A stretch of 64,000 nucleotides of DNA from an uncultured Clostridia bacterium (GTDB lineage: Bacteria; Bacillota; Clostridia; TANB77; CAG-465): NCBI GenBank assembly GCA_934132895.1, contig CAKPAG010000001.1, positions 207,478 through 271,477 of the forward strand, written 5' to 3'. Shown here piece by piece: positions 16,914-26,410 of the stretch. Position 1 is the first letter of the stretch, and every line of letters begins with the position of its first letter. Made by a program: the position numbers and the translations under genes. The notes beneath the pieces are model-generated. The model ran no database searches. It was given only the letters and a program-made list of their open reading frames with translations, and was not told the origin of the DNA.

Positions 16914-18869
16914 TTATTCCACCTCCGTTAATGGATATGCAGTAATGACTTCATGGTCTTCAAATACCATTTTTACATAATGCTCGCCTTTCTTTCCAAC
17001 AGTATACCCTACGTCAAAATAATAGTTAGTCCTGATTCCTTTTTCTTCAATTTTAACAAGATCACCATTAAAATACACATCATCTAGCAAACTAAACAAT
17101 TTTTTACCAGACACATTAAACAAAGTTTTTCCTTGAGCTGTTGAATTTGCCGCATGCTGCGAAACGTGTACCAATCTGTTCCCCTCATTTGAACCTGCAC
17201 TATATGTAAGCCCCGCATAAGAAGTAACTTTTCCTTTATAAGCTTGATTAATTAAAAGTTCATTGTCATAGAAAACATCTGATATATGCAAATCACGACC
17301 TTCAGTAATCTTTTTTATAGAAAATAGAACACTATCTGCATAATCATCTTGATTTCTTAAAATGTTTTTTGCAGATTCTGTAAGATTTTCTAACCCTTCA
17401 AAAACAGCTTCCTTAGCAGCTTTAATATATATACCTTCTAAATTATCTTCAGAATAACCTAAAAGAAGAGTACCTGGTCTATGTATGATTTTACCTTCCG
17501 TTGTCAATATGCCAATATATGGCAAAAATGCCGCACCGGAAAGCAACGCCTCTGCATGTCTTCCCTCAATTAAATAGCATAATGCATTAGCTGCGTCAAA
17601 GACATTGCCTACTGCAGGTATCATACCAAACAAATCTAAAGAGTAATGATAATCTGCAGCAAAATCTTGTACTGCGTCTTGTTGAGCTGATGTCAAAGGA
17701 ACAAGTCTTCCATTACTTAAATCAATCATCCTACCATAAAAGTCAGAATAATTGAAATTATCTCCAGCAAACACATTGTTACAAGTACTACATTTACTGT
17801 AATATCCTGTATCATTTTTGTTTATGCGTTCACTTCCACATTCACACTTTTCAATTTTGTAATGAGGATGTTCTTTAAGTCTACCTGCGTCAATATTATA
17901 TATACATATATGTCCATCTTCCTCGTCTTTACATATCTGTGGTGTACACATAAAGCAACTGCTTACGAAACCAGTTTCATCATCAGAACAGTACTGACTA
18001 TCACATCTTGTGCATTTATATACAGCATAATGAGGATGTTTGCCTTTGTATCCAATCCGTACATAGTTGTGGCCGTTTCTACAAGGATTTGTACATATAG
18101 AGCAGTTACTGTCCAAAGTAGTTTCAGTATTTGAATCAAAACCATTACCACAAATGCATCTCATGATTGCGTAATGTGGATGATCACTTTCATAGCCCAC
18201 TATTTTGAAATTATGGCTATGTGTATTTTGATTTAAGCTTGGATCTTCCTTAGGTAAGTCAAGCTTACCTGTATTAGAACTTTGGCTTTTTTTCCTTTCC
18301 TGCTCTTTAGGAACAAGATTAGTATTTGGAGGTGTATATTGTGGTTCAAGTACAGGTCTTGTAGTTTTTTCAACTTTGCCACTATAGATGTAGCCATCTC
18401 TTACTTTATACCAAATATTACCATACTTATTTGATATCTCCTGAGTTACAGACATAACTTCGTTTTTGTATGCATCTCGCACTATACCTGCGACCTCATA
18501 ATACTCCTTACGTATTTTAGTATCTACTAAAACTAAAATATTAAAATTAACATTTTTTGTTGTGATCTTTTTTTCATTAGAAGATACTTTTGTAAAATTG
18601 CCACTATATATATAGCCGCCATTTACCTTATACCATTTGTTACCATATTTATTAGTGACCTCTCCTGTAACTGTTAACTTTTCTCCTTTTTTTACCTTCC
18701 TTACAGTTTTGCTATCCTTTGATGCTTCCTTTTTTATATTAGTATCTTTGTTTGCACTTACCTGGTAGTTATTAAAAGCATAAACACAAGTAGTTTGCAA
18801 ACTTGTCTGCGGAATTACCACAAACATAAGTGATACTGCAATTAGAGCTGAGAATAACCGTTTAAACAT
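16914..18869 (-). CDS. Secreted multidomain protein resembling a polymorphic toxin
   Basis: 651 residues. A signal peptide (1-30) comes first, then two bacterial SH3 domains (about 35-90 and 105-165; GNKWYKVNGGYIYSG and GNIWYKVRDGYIYSG) that likely bind cell wall. Three Cys modules follow, each with a His-Pro-His-Tyr element and CxxC pairs (about 215-370). A hydrophobic linker (DLFGMIPAVGNVFDAANALC) resembles the pre-toxin TG module. The C-terminal 150 residues contain VHVSQHAANSTAQG and a final EVITAYPL strand, as in small RNase toxins of the BECR type. The toxin assignment is inference from this order. Two CGG codons occur in frame, and codon use is less AT-biased than its neighbours, which suggests recent acquisition. 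Confidence 0.75.
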   Translation of the reverse strand: MFKRLFSALIAVSLMFVVIPQTSLQTTCVYAFNNYQVSANKDTNIKKEASKDSKTVRKVKKGEKLTVTGEVTNKYGNKWYKVNGGYIYSGNFTKVSSNEKKITTKNVNFNILVLVDTKIRKEYYEVAGIVRDAYKNEVMSVTQEISNKYGNIWYKVRDGYIYSGKVEKTTRPVLEPQYTPPNTNLVPKEQERKKSQSSNTGKLDLPKEDPSLNQNTHSHNFKIVGYESDHPHYAIMRCICGNGFDSNTETTLDSNCSICTNPCRNGHNYVRIGYKGKHPHYAVYKCTRCDSQYCSDDETGFVSSCFMCTPQICKDEEDGHICIYNIDAGRLKEHPHYKIEKCECGSERINKNDTGYYSKCSTCNNVFAGDNFNYSDFYGRMIDLSNGRLVPLTSAQQDAVQDFAADYHYSLDLFGMIPAVGNVFDAANALCYLIEGRHAEALLSGAAFLPYIGILTTEGKIIHRPGTLLLGYSEDNLEGIYIKAAKEAVFEGLENLTESAKNILRNQDDYADSVLFSIKKITEGRDLHISDVFYDNELLINQAYKGKVTSYAGLTYSAGSNEGNRLVHVSQHAANSTAQGKTLFNVSGKKLFSLLDDVYFNGDLVKIEEKGIRTNYYFDVGYTVGKKGEHYVKMVFEDHEVITAYPLTEVE

Positions 18870-19030
18870 AAAATCTCCTCCTACATTTAAAATTTTAAAA
18901 GTATTATAAACTTTTATACATCTGATTTTACCAAATTTCTAATTGCAAGTCAAGTATTATGTAATCTTTTTTTAAAAAATTATAGTAATTTTAAATTTTA
19001 ATAATTATTTGCAAACAAATATAATAATAA

Positions 19031-19066
19031 ATCAAGGTATAACTGAGTTTTTAGTTATACCCTGAT
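19031..19066 (-). terminator. Terminator after the small gene at 19073
   Basis: 14-base stem ATCAAGGTATAACT with complement (one wobble), 8-base loop, T-rich on both sides. Confidence 0.7.
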
Positions 19067-19072
19067 TTTTAA

Positions 19073-19252
19073 TTACATTATTATATTTTTTTGAACATTA
19101 CTAACATTTTGTTTTTTCAATTGTAAATTAGATGTAGTTTTAGAATTTGTTGTAATATATCCTAGTCCCCATGCTATAGTAACTCCCATAAATACAACAA
19201 AAACAAAAATCATAACACCTAATATTATATTTTGTTTTTTATCTTTACTCAT
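19073..19252 (-). CDS. Small single-span membrane protein
   Basis: 59 residues: short Lys-rich N-terminus, one strong membrane span (residues 9-32, ending in AWGLG), then a polar tail rich in Asn, Lys and Gln. The ATG follows AGGAGG with good spacing. It is immediately downstream of the 19284 gene and likely co-transcribed. No family recognised. Confidence 0.7.
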   Translation of the reverse strand: MSKDKKQNIILGVMIFVFVVFMGVTIAWGLGYITTNSKTTSNLQLKKQNVSNVQKNIIM

Positions 19253-19283
19253 ATTTCCAACCTCCTGATTTTAAAAAATTTCT

Positions 19284-19613
19284 TTAATAATTAACCATAT
19301 TATCCTGATTTACATTTTCTATAACATCTTGATTTAGTTCAACATTTTGTTCTTTAGATAAAGTTGTACTTCCAAATGTAAATACTTTTCTTTCAGCTTT
19401 TGCTTTTTCCTCAAATTTTTTATCAAATTCAGCTTTTGCAGTATTTAACGCATCTTGCATTGCAAAAAACATTTCTTCAACATCATTTTTAGTAAAATCA
19501 TAAGTTGTGCTTCTAGCCATTGGTTCAAGTATTTGAATATCATGCATAACTTTATTTACTCTTTTCCCTGCATTTTCCATAAACTTCATTCTTTTTTCTT
19601 CATTTAATTCCAT
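19284..19613 (-). CDS. Conserved-looking small soluble protein of unknown function
   Basis: 109 residues, mainly helical, with RVNKVMHDIQILEPMARS and a helix pair containing VEEMFFAMQDALNTAKAEFD; the tail is rich in Asn and Gln. The start at 19613 is chosen because GGGGAG lies 8 bases before it; the ATG at 19619 is too close to that site. It could be a phage- or element-type helical protein, but nothing definite is recognised. It probably forms a pair with the small membrane protein 31 bases downstream. Confidence 0.65.
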   Translation of the reverse strand: MELNEEKRMKFMENAGKRVNKVMHDIQILEPMARSTTYDFTKNDVEEMFFAMQDALNTAKAEFDKKFEEKAKAERKVFTFGSTTLSKEQNVELNQDVIENVNQDNMVNY

Positions 19614-19812
19614 TTTCATTACTCCCCTTATACTTCTTGTTTTGTACACTATATGATTTATTTTTATGTACTACCTATTTATATCATAAGTAGAATTTTT
19701 TATCAAGTACGTAGAATGTATTTTTCTATTTATTTAATATAACTAAATAAAAAAGGCATAAAATGAATATTATTCGTCTTATGCACTTCTAATACTATAT
19801 TTTTCTTAAAAA

Positions 19813-19843
19813 TTAAGATGATAACTCTACGCTATCATCTTAA
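19813..19843 (-). terminator. Terminator of the surface-protein operon
   Basis: Perfect 11-base stem TTAAGATGATA/TATCATCTTAA, 9-base loop, followed by TTTTT on the minus strand, 11 bases after the stop at 19854. Confidence 0.8.
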
Positions 19844-19853
19844 CTTAAATTCA

Positions 19854-21392
19854 TTATTTATTTCCATTTCTATTTCTAGATTCATGAGAACTTTCATCAA
19901 ATCTCTCTTTATCGTCTTCATCCCAAATTGATTTTACCATTTTTGATATTTCTTCTTGAGTTTCATCATTTTTTTCTTCGTGTAACTTTTCCTCACTAAA
20001 ATCTATATCATTATTTATTTCATCTTTCTTTTCTTGTTCAAGAAGACTTTCGGTATCAACACCTGATAATAATTTTTCTTTTTCATTTTCTGATTTATTT
20101 AACAATAATTCATTATTTTCACTTAATTTTTCTTCATCTATACTTTTACTTGGATTTTCTCTTTTTGTAAGTTCTTCATCTTTCTTTTTTACTTCTTTGT
20201 ATAAATACACAATTTGAACAAATTCTACAATTATAAACAAATACATAAGAAGTACTAATGAATTAGCTTTTGCTTTTCTCCATAAATCTTTAAATATATC
20301 TTTAAACCAATTTTTTGCCTCATTCTCTGAATTTGCTACTTCATCTTCTAAAGCTTGTGTTTCTTCACCAGTCTCTTTTATAAACTTAATAACATATTCT
20401 TTAGTTGAAGTACCATCTTCAGATGTTACTTTTATAGTTACAGTATTTTCTCCGTCTACTAAATTTTCATTACCTATAATTTCAACTTTTGCATTTTCAT
20501 TTGTAGGATAAGCATATATTTCTAATTTATCTCCACTTAATCTTACAGTTCCACCATCATACTCTAATACTTCATTTGAAAATTCTGGTGTAAGTATCAT
20601 GTCTTTTATAATAAGGTTAGAAAGATATGAGTTAGCTTTTTCTGGATCAGCTGATTTATTTACTACTATTGTATATGTCCTCTTAGCCCCATTTTGAGCT
20701 GTTACAGTTATTAAAACATTATTATCTCCATCTTTTAATTCTGTATTTCCAGATACATACACTTTAGCCTTAGAGTCTTCTGGAACTGCTGTTACATTAA
20801 TAGATGTAACTTTTTCACCAACACTTAAACTATAATTTAATTTGTTTCTATTAAAATCAGGAGTAAGTCCCTCTTCACTTACTTGTAAGCTCTTTAGATA
20901 ATTATTTGAACTTTTAGTATTATTTGCATTACTGTTATTATTTTGAGTATTTGAAGTTACTGTATTGTTTGATTGATTATTATTGTTGCTATTATTATTA
21001 TTGTTATTATTTATAACTTCTTTTTCTTTTACAGTTATAGATACTGATCTTGCTGCTGTTATTTCTTCAGGATCTGCAGAAGTTGTTGTTACATCAATCG
21101 GTGTAACAGTAACAGTTCCTGTACCTACTGCATTTGCTGTACCAGTTATATTCATTGCTCCTTCAACAAATTGAATTCCACTTATACTGATTGATACATT
21201 TGAAGATGAAGTAATATTTACTTTTCCATTTATTCCTGAAATACTTACTGAAAAACTTTCTCCAACGTATGCAGTTGATTTATTTATACTCATACCTATG
21301 CTTGCTGCATTAATATTTGAAATAAATATTAATGCTAGCAAACAGATTGATAAAGAATAAACTATTTTTTTAAAATTTAATTTTTTTCTCAA
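19854..21392 (-). CDS. Membrane-anchored protein with cadherin-like beta-sandwich repeats
   Basis: 512 residues. Signal peptide (1-30) and an N-terminal Ig/cohesin-like sandwich (STAYVGESFSVSISG, about 33-128), then an Asn-rich linker. Two cadherin-like beta-sandwich repeats follow (about 165-250 and 252-340; motifs YLKSLQVSEEGLTPDFN and YLSNLIIKDMILTPEFS). A membrane span (SLVLLMYLFIIVEFV) near residue 385 and an acidic cytoplasmic tail complete it. It is 13 bases behind the dockerin-bearing glucosaminidase. It may anchor that enzyme or other surface proteins; this is inference, and no canonical cohesin motif was proved. Confidence 0.85.
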   Translation of the reverse strand: MRKKLNFKKIVYSLSICLLALIFISNINAASIGMSINKSTAYVGESFSVSISGINGKVNITSSSNVSISISGIQFVEGAMNITGTANAVGTGTVTVTPIDVTTTSADPEEITAARSVSITVKEKEVINNNNNNNSNNNNQSNNTVTSNTQNNNSNANNTKSSNNYLKSLQVSEEGLTPDFNRNKLNYSLSVGEKVTSINVTAVPEDSKAKVYVSGNTELKDGDNNVLITVTAQNGAKRTYTIVVNKSADPEKANSYLSNLIIKDMILTPEFSNEVLEYDGGTVRLSGDKLEIYAYPTNENAKVEIIGNENLVDGENTVTIKVTSEDGTSTKEYVIKFIKETGEETQALEDEVANSENEAKNWFKDIFKDLWRKAKANSLVLLMYLFIIVEFVQIVYLYKEVKKKDEELTKRENPSKSIDEEKLSENNELLLNKSENEKEKLLSGVDTESLLEQEKKDEINNDIDFSEEKLHEEKNDETQEEISKMVKSIWDEDDKERFDESSHESRNRNGNK

Positions 21393-21405
21393 TTTTCTTC
21401 TCTCC

Positions 21406-23640
21406 TTATCTTACTGCAATTTTCTTAACATCCATAATATGGTTCTTAATTAAAGTATAATCCATTGTTGAGATTTTTCCGTCACCATTTACGTCAGCCC
21501 CTGCAGAAAAACATCCATTATCTATTTTTTTTACATCCATGATATGGTTTTTAATTAAAGTATAATCCATAGAAGATATTTTTCCATCTCCACTTGCATC
21601 ACCATAAATTACAATAAAGTATGTTTCTATAACATCTTTTGTATCTTTAGTTAGTAAGTTTATTGTTGTTCCTGTTCCTACCAAATCATCGTCTTTTACT
21701 TCGTTGCCCTTGTTATTAATTAAACTTAAAGTAAATTTTTCGCTATTATATGATATTTTTGAGATAATATCTTTTGCTTTACTTCCTGGTTCTATTTTAC
21801 TTACATAACTATTATTTTCATCTACTGTTAATTTTTCTTTATCAAAGCTTAATAGTTCATCTTGTGGTACAGTAATAACTTTTACTTTCACAGTTACTTT
21901 CTTTCCTTGATCTTTAGTTGTATAAGTTATATTTGTTTCACCTTCATTTACTCCGACTATTTTTTTACCGTCTACTTTAACTATATTATCATTTTCACTT
22001 GTTATATCATAATCTTTATTAGAAGCATTATCTGGTTTTATTGTTGGAACTATAAGACTTGATTTTCCTTTAACTAAAGTATATATATCTTTTGACATAG
22101 AAATGCTTTCAACATTAACTAAAACTTTAACTTTGCATGTAGCAGATGCATTTCCGTATTTAGCCTTTACTGTAATAGTTACTTCTCCACCTTTTTTAGC
22201 AGTCAAAGTTCCATTATTTACACTAACTATGCTATCATCACTACTAACCCATTCTACATCTTTGTTTATAGCGTTATCTGGAGAAACTGTATATTCCAAT
22301 TTATGTGTTTCATTTAGTTTCATACTTACTTCTTTTTCCTTTAAAGTTATAGAAGTTACAACCTGACCTTCTTTTATATAGTCTCTAAATACATATCCTG
22401 TTGTTCCATCATCAAGTCTTACCATATCCCATTGAGACATAGTACTCTTTTTAATTCTTGTCATTTGAGTTCCTGGTTTAAGTGTCGCTATAACAGCATA
22501 TCCTGTGCCTGCTCCTGAACGTACATTTAAATATGGTGTACAATCTTCAGCCACATACACCCTTGTATTATCATCTACATATTCTTGTACCGCTTGACCT
22601 GGATATACAGAAGCCATATCTGGCATATTATCATATACTGGTACATAAAAAGTAAATGCATTATTTAGAGTTCCTGACCTAACTAAACCATCATATGCAA
22701 TTTTTGCTTCGCCTGCTGGAGCAGATATATTACTCATATATTGCATTGATAAAATCATAGTTGCATTTCCAGGGTTTACAACATCAAATTTTTGGAAATA
22801 AACTGTATTTTGTCCATATTTTATATAATTGTTTTTCATCCAATCTACTCCACCAACAATTGCTTTTTCTGGAGTATTCCAACCTTTTTTACGTGCCAGT
22901 TCAAGTCCATACGAAACAGAATTTGTAGCATGATCATAAGCTCCAATGTTAAAGAAGTTATAATATCCTGAACTACCATTAATAGATTTGTTATTAATTA
23001 TATTACAGGCTGTTTCTTGTCTTATTCTTGATACAATAAACATTGGTGAAACACCTGTTGAATTTGCTGCATTTATTATTGTATCAGCATAATTAGTATC
23101 TTTCATTGGTGTATATGTCATAGCCTCATTTACAGCTGTTTTTGTATCTGAGTTTATATTTTTATCTACTACCCTAAATTGAAATATATCACGTTCATTT
23201 AAAAAGTTTCTTGGATCCATTGTATAAGCTACTGCTTGTCTTGATGCAAGCACAAATCCTGCAGCGTTATAGCTTGAATCACCTGCAGCTTCTGTTCTTT
23301 TCCAAGCATCTGAAAAAGCAGAGTCCTGTACTCTTGAATAGGTTCCAGAAGATTCCGAATTTACAGCAGTGTTCCAATCTAAATGGTTATATACAGCTTT
23401 TATTTGCCAGTTAGGATGAGATTTTCTTAAAGAATCTACAAATCCTTTATAGCTTGCTGGAAAATCATCAGATATAGTACATTTTGCTGGTACACTTACA
23501 CCATTAGTTGTATTAATATTCCATACATCAATCATATACATTGAAAATACCATTACAGGTATAGCAATACTTGTAAATATTCTTTTTAATTTTTTTATTC
23601 TACTATTCTTTTTTACCTTTTTGTTATAATTATTTTTCAT
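21406..23640 (-). CDS. Secreted N-acetylglucosaminidase with SH3, Ig-like and dockerin domains
   Basis: 744 residues. An N-terminal membrane anchor or signal (residues 22-40) precedes a glucosaminidase-type domain (about 65-345: WNTAVNSESSGT, MDPRNFLNERDIF, FIVSRIRQETACN). A bacterial SH3 domain (about 360-425), two BIG2-type Ig-like domains (about 430-590) and a C-terminal dockerin follow. The dockerin has two near-identical calcium loops (GDASGDGKISSMDYTLIK and ADVNGDGKISTMDYTLIK). It should cut peptidoglycan during growth or separation. The dockerin implies docking on a cohesin-like partner, possibly the next gene. Transcribed from the TATAAT promoter at 23673. Confidence 0.92.
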   Translation of the reverse strand: MKNNYNKKVKKNSRIKKLKRIFTSIAIPVMVFSMYMIDVWNINTTNGVSVPAKCTISDDFPASYKGFVDSLRKSHPNWQIKAVYNHLDWNTAVNSESSGTYSRVQDSAFSDAWKRTEAAGDSSYNAAGFVLASRQAVAYTMDPRNFLNERDIFQFRVVDKNINSDTKTAVNEAMTYTPMKDTNYADTIINAANSTGVSPMFIVSRIRQETACNIINNKSINGSSGYYNFFNIGAYDHATNSVSYGLELARKKGWNTPEKAIVGGVDWMKNNYIKYGQNTVYFQKFDVVNPGNATMILSMQYMSNISAPAGEAKIAYDGLVRSGTLNNAFTFYVPVYDNMPDMASVYPGQAVQEYVDDNTRVYVAEDCTPYLNVRSGAGTGYAVIATLKPGTQMTRIKKSTMSQWDMVRLDDGTTGYVFRDYIKEGQVVTSITLKEKEVSMKLNETHKLEYTVSPDNAINKDVEWVSSDDSIVSVNNGTLTAKKGGEVTITVKAKYGNASATCKVKVLVNVESISMSKDIYTLVKGKSSLIVPTIKPDNASNKDYDITSENDNIVKVDGKKIVGVNEGETNITYTTKDQGKKVTVKVKVITVPQDELLSFDKEKLTVDENNSYVSKIEPGSKAKDIISKISYNSEKFTLSLINNKGNEVKDDDLVGTGTTINLLTKDTKDVIETYFIVIYGDASGDGKISSMDYTLIKNHIMDVKKIDNGCFSAGADVNGDGKISTMDYTLIKNHIMDVKKIAVR

Positions 23641-23672
23641 ACTTCCCTCTTTTTTACATACTAACTATACAA

Positions 23673-23701
23673 ATTATATCATTAATTAATATCAAAGTAA
23701 A
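23673..23701 (-). promoter_or_regulatory. Promoter of the glucosaminidase operon
   Basis: Minus strand TTTACT (23701-23696), 17-base spacer, TATAAT (23678-23673), about 33 bases from the start. Confidence 0.6.
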
Positions 23702-23850
23702 TAATATTAGTACTCTTTTTTCACATTTGTCATAATTTTGTAACAGTACTTGTAATAATTTAAAATATTTCCCATTTATTAAAAAAAGTATAGCTTTATT
23801 CATATGCTATATATAAATAATTATATACTTTATACGAGTAGGTATAAATA

Positions 23851-24129
23851 ATGAATCATTTTTTTTGATTGTTGTAATAATTGCTGCAAAATAGTTGGCC
23901 CTACAGGGCCACAAGGTCCTCAGGGAATTCAAGGCTTGCAAGGTCCAAAAGGAGACACTGGTCCTCAAGGTCCACAGGGTTTACCTGACATTCAAGGAGT
24001 TCAGGGAACTAAAGGCGAAGCAGGTTCTTCAGAAACAATTACAATTGGAATACAATAACAGGAGATGCTGGAACTTCAAAAGTAGCTATATTGGATGTAG
24101 ATTTAATTATGAAAAGAATTCACGTATAA
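23851..24129 (+). pseudogene. Collagen-like (BclA-type) spore-surface protein, frameshifted remnant
   Basis: From 23907 one frame reads Gly-X-Y triplets (GPTGPQGPQGIQGLQG, then GPKGDTGPQGPQG) ending in SSETITIG, as in exosporium collagen-like glycoproteins. The upstream Cys-rich leader (CCNNCCKIVGPTG) also fits, but is joined to the only ATG (23851) through a run of eight T where seven would keep the frame. A second shift after TIG (one missing A) and a Gly-to-Asp change show decay. The true downstream domain is missing. A phase-variable T tract is the alternative for the first shift. Ends at a terminator. Confidence 0.8.
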
Positions 24130-24137
24130 TATATCTT

Positions 24138-24170
24138 AGTCTAACTCGAATTTAAAGTTAGACTTTTTTA
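24138..24170 (+). terminator. Terminator after the collagen-like remnant
   Basis: AGTCTAAC/GTTAGACT stem, 11-base loop, T6 tail on the plus strand. Confidence 0.8.
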
Positions 24171-24226
24171 TAATCTTTTAATGATTACTTTTAACATATA
24201 ATGTATAATATTATTTGATTTTTCAT

Positions 24227-24255
24227 TTGACTTTTTTCTTAGTTTATATTAAAAT
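24227..24255 (+). promoter_or_regulatory. Promoter of the glmS ribozyme-glmS transcript
   Basis: TTGACT, 17-base spacer, TAAAAT. A second possible -10 (TATACT at 24274-24279) has no good -35. Either start gives a short leader before the ribozyme cleavage site. Confidence 0.6.
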
Positions 24256-24310
24256 TTAATTAAATTTTTGTGTTATACTTTGGAGGTGAATTTTTAAATA
24301 ATACTTAAAT

Positions 24311-24455
24311 AGCGCTAATGCCTTTATTAAAGGTAAACGAGGATGGTAGTTGTCGAATTCTTAAGCGGATGCTATCACGGTAGTCAGTATCGTTATATAC
24401 ATTACAAAGAGTAAAATCAATATTACAACAAAAAATGTATAGCCTGTCATATATA
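24311..24455 (+). ncRNA. glmS self-cleaving ribozyme
   Basis: The leader of glmS contains the glmS ribozyme core: cleavage-site AGCGC (cut expected between A24311 and G24312), the AACGAGGA segment, TGTCGAATTCTT and GCGGATG with the following CGGTAGTC. On binding glucosamine-6-phosphate the RNA cuts itself, lowering glmS expression. The 3' boundary is approximate. The cognate gene lies 60 bases further downstream. Confidence 0.9.
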
Positions 24456-24515
24456 TAATATAATTAGTTATAATTATATGTTTTTTTAAAATAATATATA
24501 ATATGGAGGTTTAAT

Positions 24516-26336
24516 ATGTGTGGAATAATTGGATATTCTTCAAAGAAAAAAGATGCTAAAGAGGTTGTAATAGCAGGACTTAAAAATCTAGAATACAGAG
24601 GTTATGATTCTGCTGGAATTGCAACAACTAATGAAAATGAAAAAATAATGCTATATAAAGCAAAGGGAAAAATTGCAAATTTAGAGGAAAAATTAGAAAC
24701 AGAAAAAATACTTTCTTCTACTGCAATTGGTCATACTAGATGGGCAACCCATGGTGAACCTAGTGAAACTAATGCTCATCCTCATAAAGTTGGTATAACA
24801 ACTTTGGTTCACAATGGAATAATTGAAAACTATATAGATTTAAAAGAATTTTTAATGAATGAAGGAATTTATTTTAAATCATCAACAGATACAGAAGTAG
24901 CTTGTGCATATATAAATTACATGTATGAAAAAACAAATAAAAAGTCTAAACTAGATGCAATAATTAAATCTTGTGATAACTTTAGAGGTTCTTATGCTTT
25001 TGCAATAATTTTCGACGATGAACCAAACACAATTTATGCTACAAGAAAAGATAGTCCACTAATTATTGGTTTAAGTGAAAATGGTAATTTTGCCGCATCA
25101 GACGTTTCTGCTATACTTGATTTTACAAATAAATATATTTTATTAGAAAAAGATGAATTTGCAAAAATCACTTGTGATAATGTAGAAATATATGATAAGA
25201 ACTTACAAAAAATTGACAAAGAAATCAAAGAAGCTACTTGGAGCGCTACTGAATACAAAAAGAACGGTTATGAACATTTTATGCTAAAAGAAATAAACGA
25301 ACAACCTAAAATAGTACAAAGAATACTAAAAAACTATTTAGAAAACGAAGACAAATTAAACGTTAATTTTGAAAACTACGATAATATTCATATAGTTGCT
25401 TGTGGTAGTGCAATGCATGCAGGTATGGTAGGAAAATATTTATTTGAAAATTTTGCTTCAATTCCTGTAACTGTTGAAATAGCTTCTGAGTATAGATACA
25501 AAAGAACATTTATAACTCCAAAAACTCTTGTTATAATAATATCACAATCTGGCGAAACTGCTGATAGCTTAGCTGCTTTAAGAATTGCTAAAGAACATGG
25601 AGCAAAAGTTCTAAGCATAGTAAATGCAGTAGGTTCAAGTATTGCAAGAGAATCAGATAAAACTATTTATACTTACGCTGGACCTGAAATTGCAGTTGCT
25701 ACTACTAAAGGTTATACTTCACAAGTAGCTATACTTACACTTTTATGCTTAAATGCAATGAAACAAAAAAATATTTTAACAGATGAAATTAAAGAAAGCT
25801 TTAAAGAAGATACAAAAATAATTTTAAACACTTTAGAATCATTAATAACTAATAATTCTAAGTATTTAGAAGTAGCAAAAAAAATAATGAATAAAGAGCA
25901 CCTATTTTTCTTAGGTAGAGGAATTGACTATGCACTTTCTTTAGAAGGTTCTTTAAAACTAAAAGAAATTTCATACATGCATTCAGAGGCTTATGCTGCT
26001 GGTGAATTAAAACATGGAACTATATCTTTAATTGAAAATGGTACTCCTGTTATTGCTATTGCAACAGATGATATGTTGAAAGAAAAGACTATAAGTAATA
26101 TTAAGGAAACTAAAGCTAGAGGTTCATTTGTTATATTTATAACTAATGATGATAAATCTGTAGAAAGCTACAAAGATTTTGCGGATATAACTTTAACTAT
26201 TCCAAAATTAAGTAAAATATTAGAACCACTTGTAACAATAATACCTTTACAACTTATTGCTTATGAAACAGCAAAGTTACGTGGATGTGATATTGATAAA
26301 CCTAAGAACTTAGCTAAATCTGTTACTGTTGAATAA
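24516..26336 (+). CDS. glmS: Glutamine--fructose-6-phosphate aminotransferase
   Basis: 606 residues, full length. N-terminal glutaminase with catalytic Cys2 (MCGIIGY), the GHTRWATHG and SSTDTEVAC motifs; C-terminal half with two SIS domains (CGSAMHAG, ISQSGETADS, ATTKGYTSQ) and the terminal PKNLAKSVTVE. It makes glucosamine-6-phosphate, the first step to UDP-GlcNAc for cell wall. The ribozyme upstream provides product feedback. The start follows a GGAGG site. Confidence 0.98.
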   Translation: MCGIIGYSSKKKDAKEVVIAGLKNLEYRGYDSAGIATTNENEKIMLYKAKGKIANLEEKLETEKILSSTAIGHTRWATHGEPSETNAHPHKVGITTLVHNGIIENYIDLKEFLMNEGIYFKSSTDTEVACAYINYMYEKTNKKSKLDAIIKSCDNFRGSYAFAIIFDDEPNTIYATRKDSPLIIGLSENGNFAASDVSAILDFTNKYILLEKDEFAKITCDNVEIYDKNLQKIDKEIKEATWSATEYKKNGYEHFMLKEINEQPKIVQRILKNYLENEDKLNVNFENYDNIHIVACGSAMHAGMVGKYLFENFASIPVTVEIASEYRYKRTFITPKTLVIIISQSGETADSLAALRIAKEHGAKVLSIVNAVGSSIARESDKTIYTYAGPEIAVATTKGYTSQVAILTLLCLNAMKQKNILTDEIKESFKEDTKIILNTLESLITNNSKYLEVAKKIMNKEHLFFLGRGIDYALSLEGSLKLKEISYMHSEAYAAGELKHGTISLIENGTPVIAIATDDMLKEKTISNIKETKARGSFVIFITNDDKSVESYKDFADITLTIPKLSKILEPLVTIIPLQLIAYETAKLRGCDIDKPKNLAKSVTVE

Positions 26337-26364
26337 ACTACTTTAAAAATCTTGTTATAGATAC

Positions 26365-26410
26365 AAAAACAAGCAAGGAACTTAAAAACTCAAGTCCCTG
26401 CTTGTTTTTT
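26365..26410. terminator. Terminator shared by glmS and the convergent fic gene
   Basis: Imperfect stem (AACAAGCAAGGAACTT with AAGTCCCTGCTTGTT) followed by T6 on the plus strand and by A-rich sequence on the other; the fic stop lies inside it. Confidence 0.75.

Noticed and set aside
16235..18869. CGG read as Gln or Trp in the toxin-like pair
   Set aside because: One CGG falls in the basic start of a signal peptide where Arg is normal; the other positions are not conserved enough to decide.
23895..24155. 86-codon open frame across the collagen-like repeats
   Set aside because: It reads the Gly-X-Y repeats in the wrong frame; the proper frame shows clear collagen triplets.
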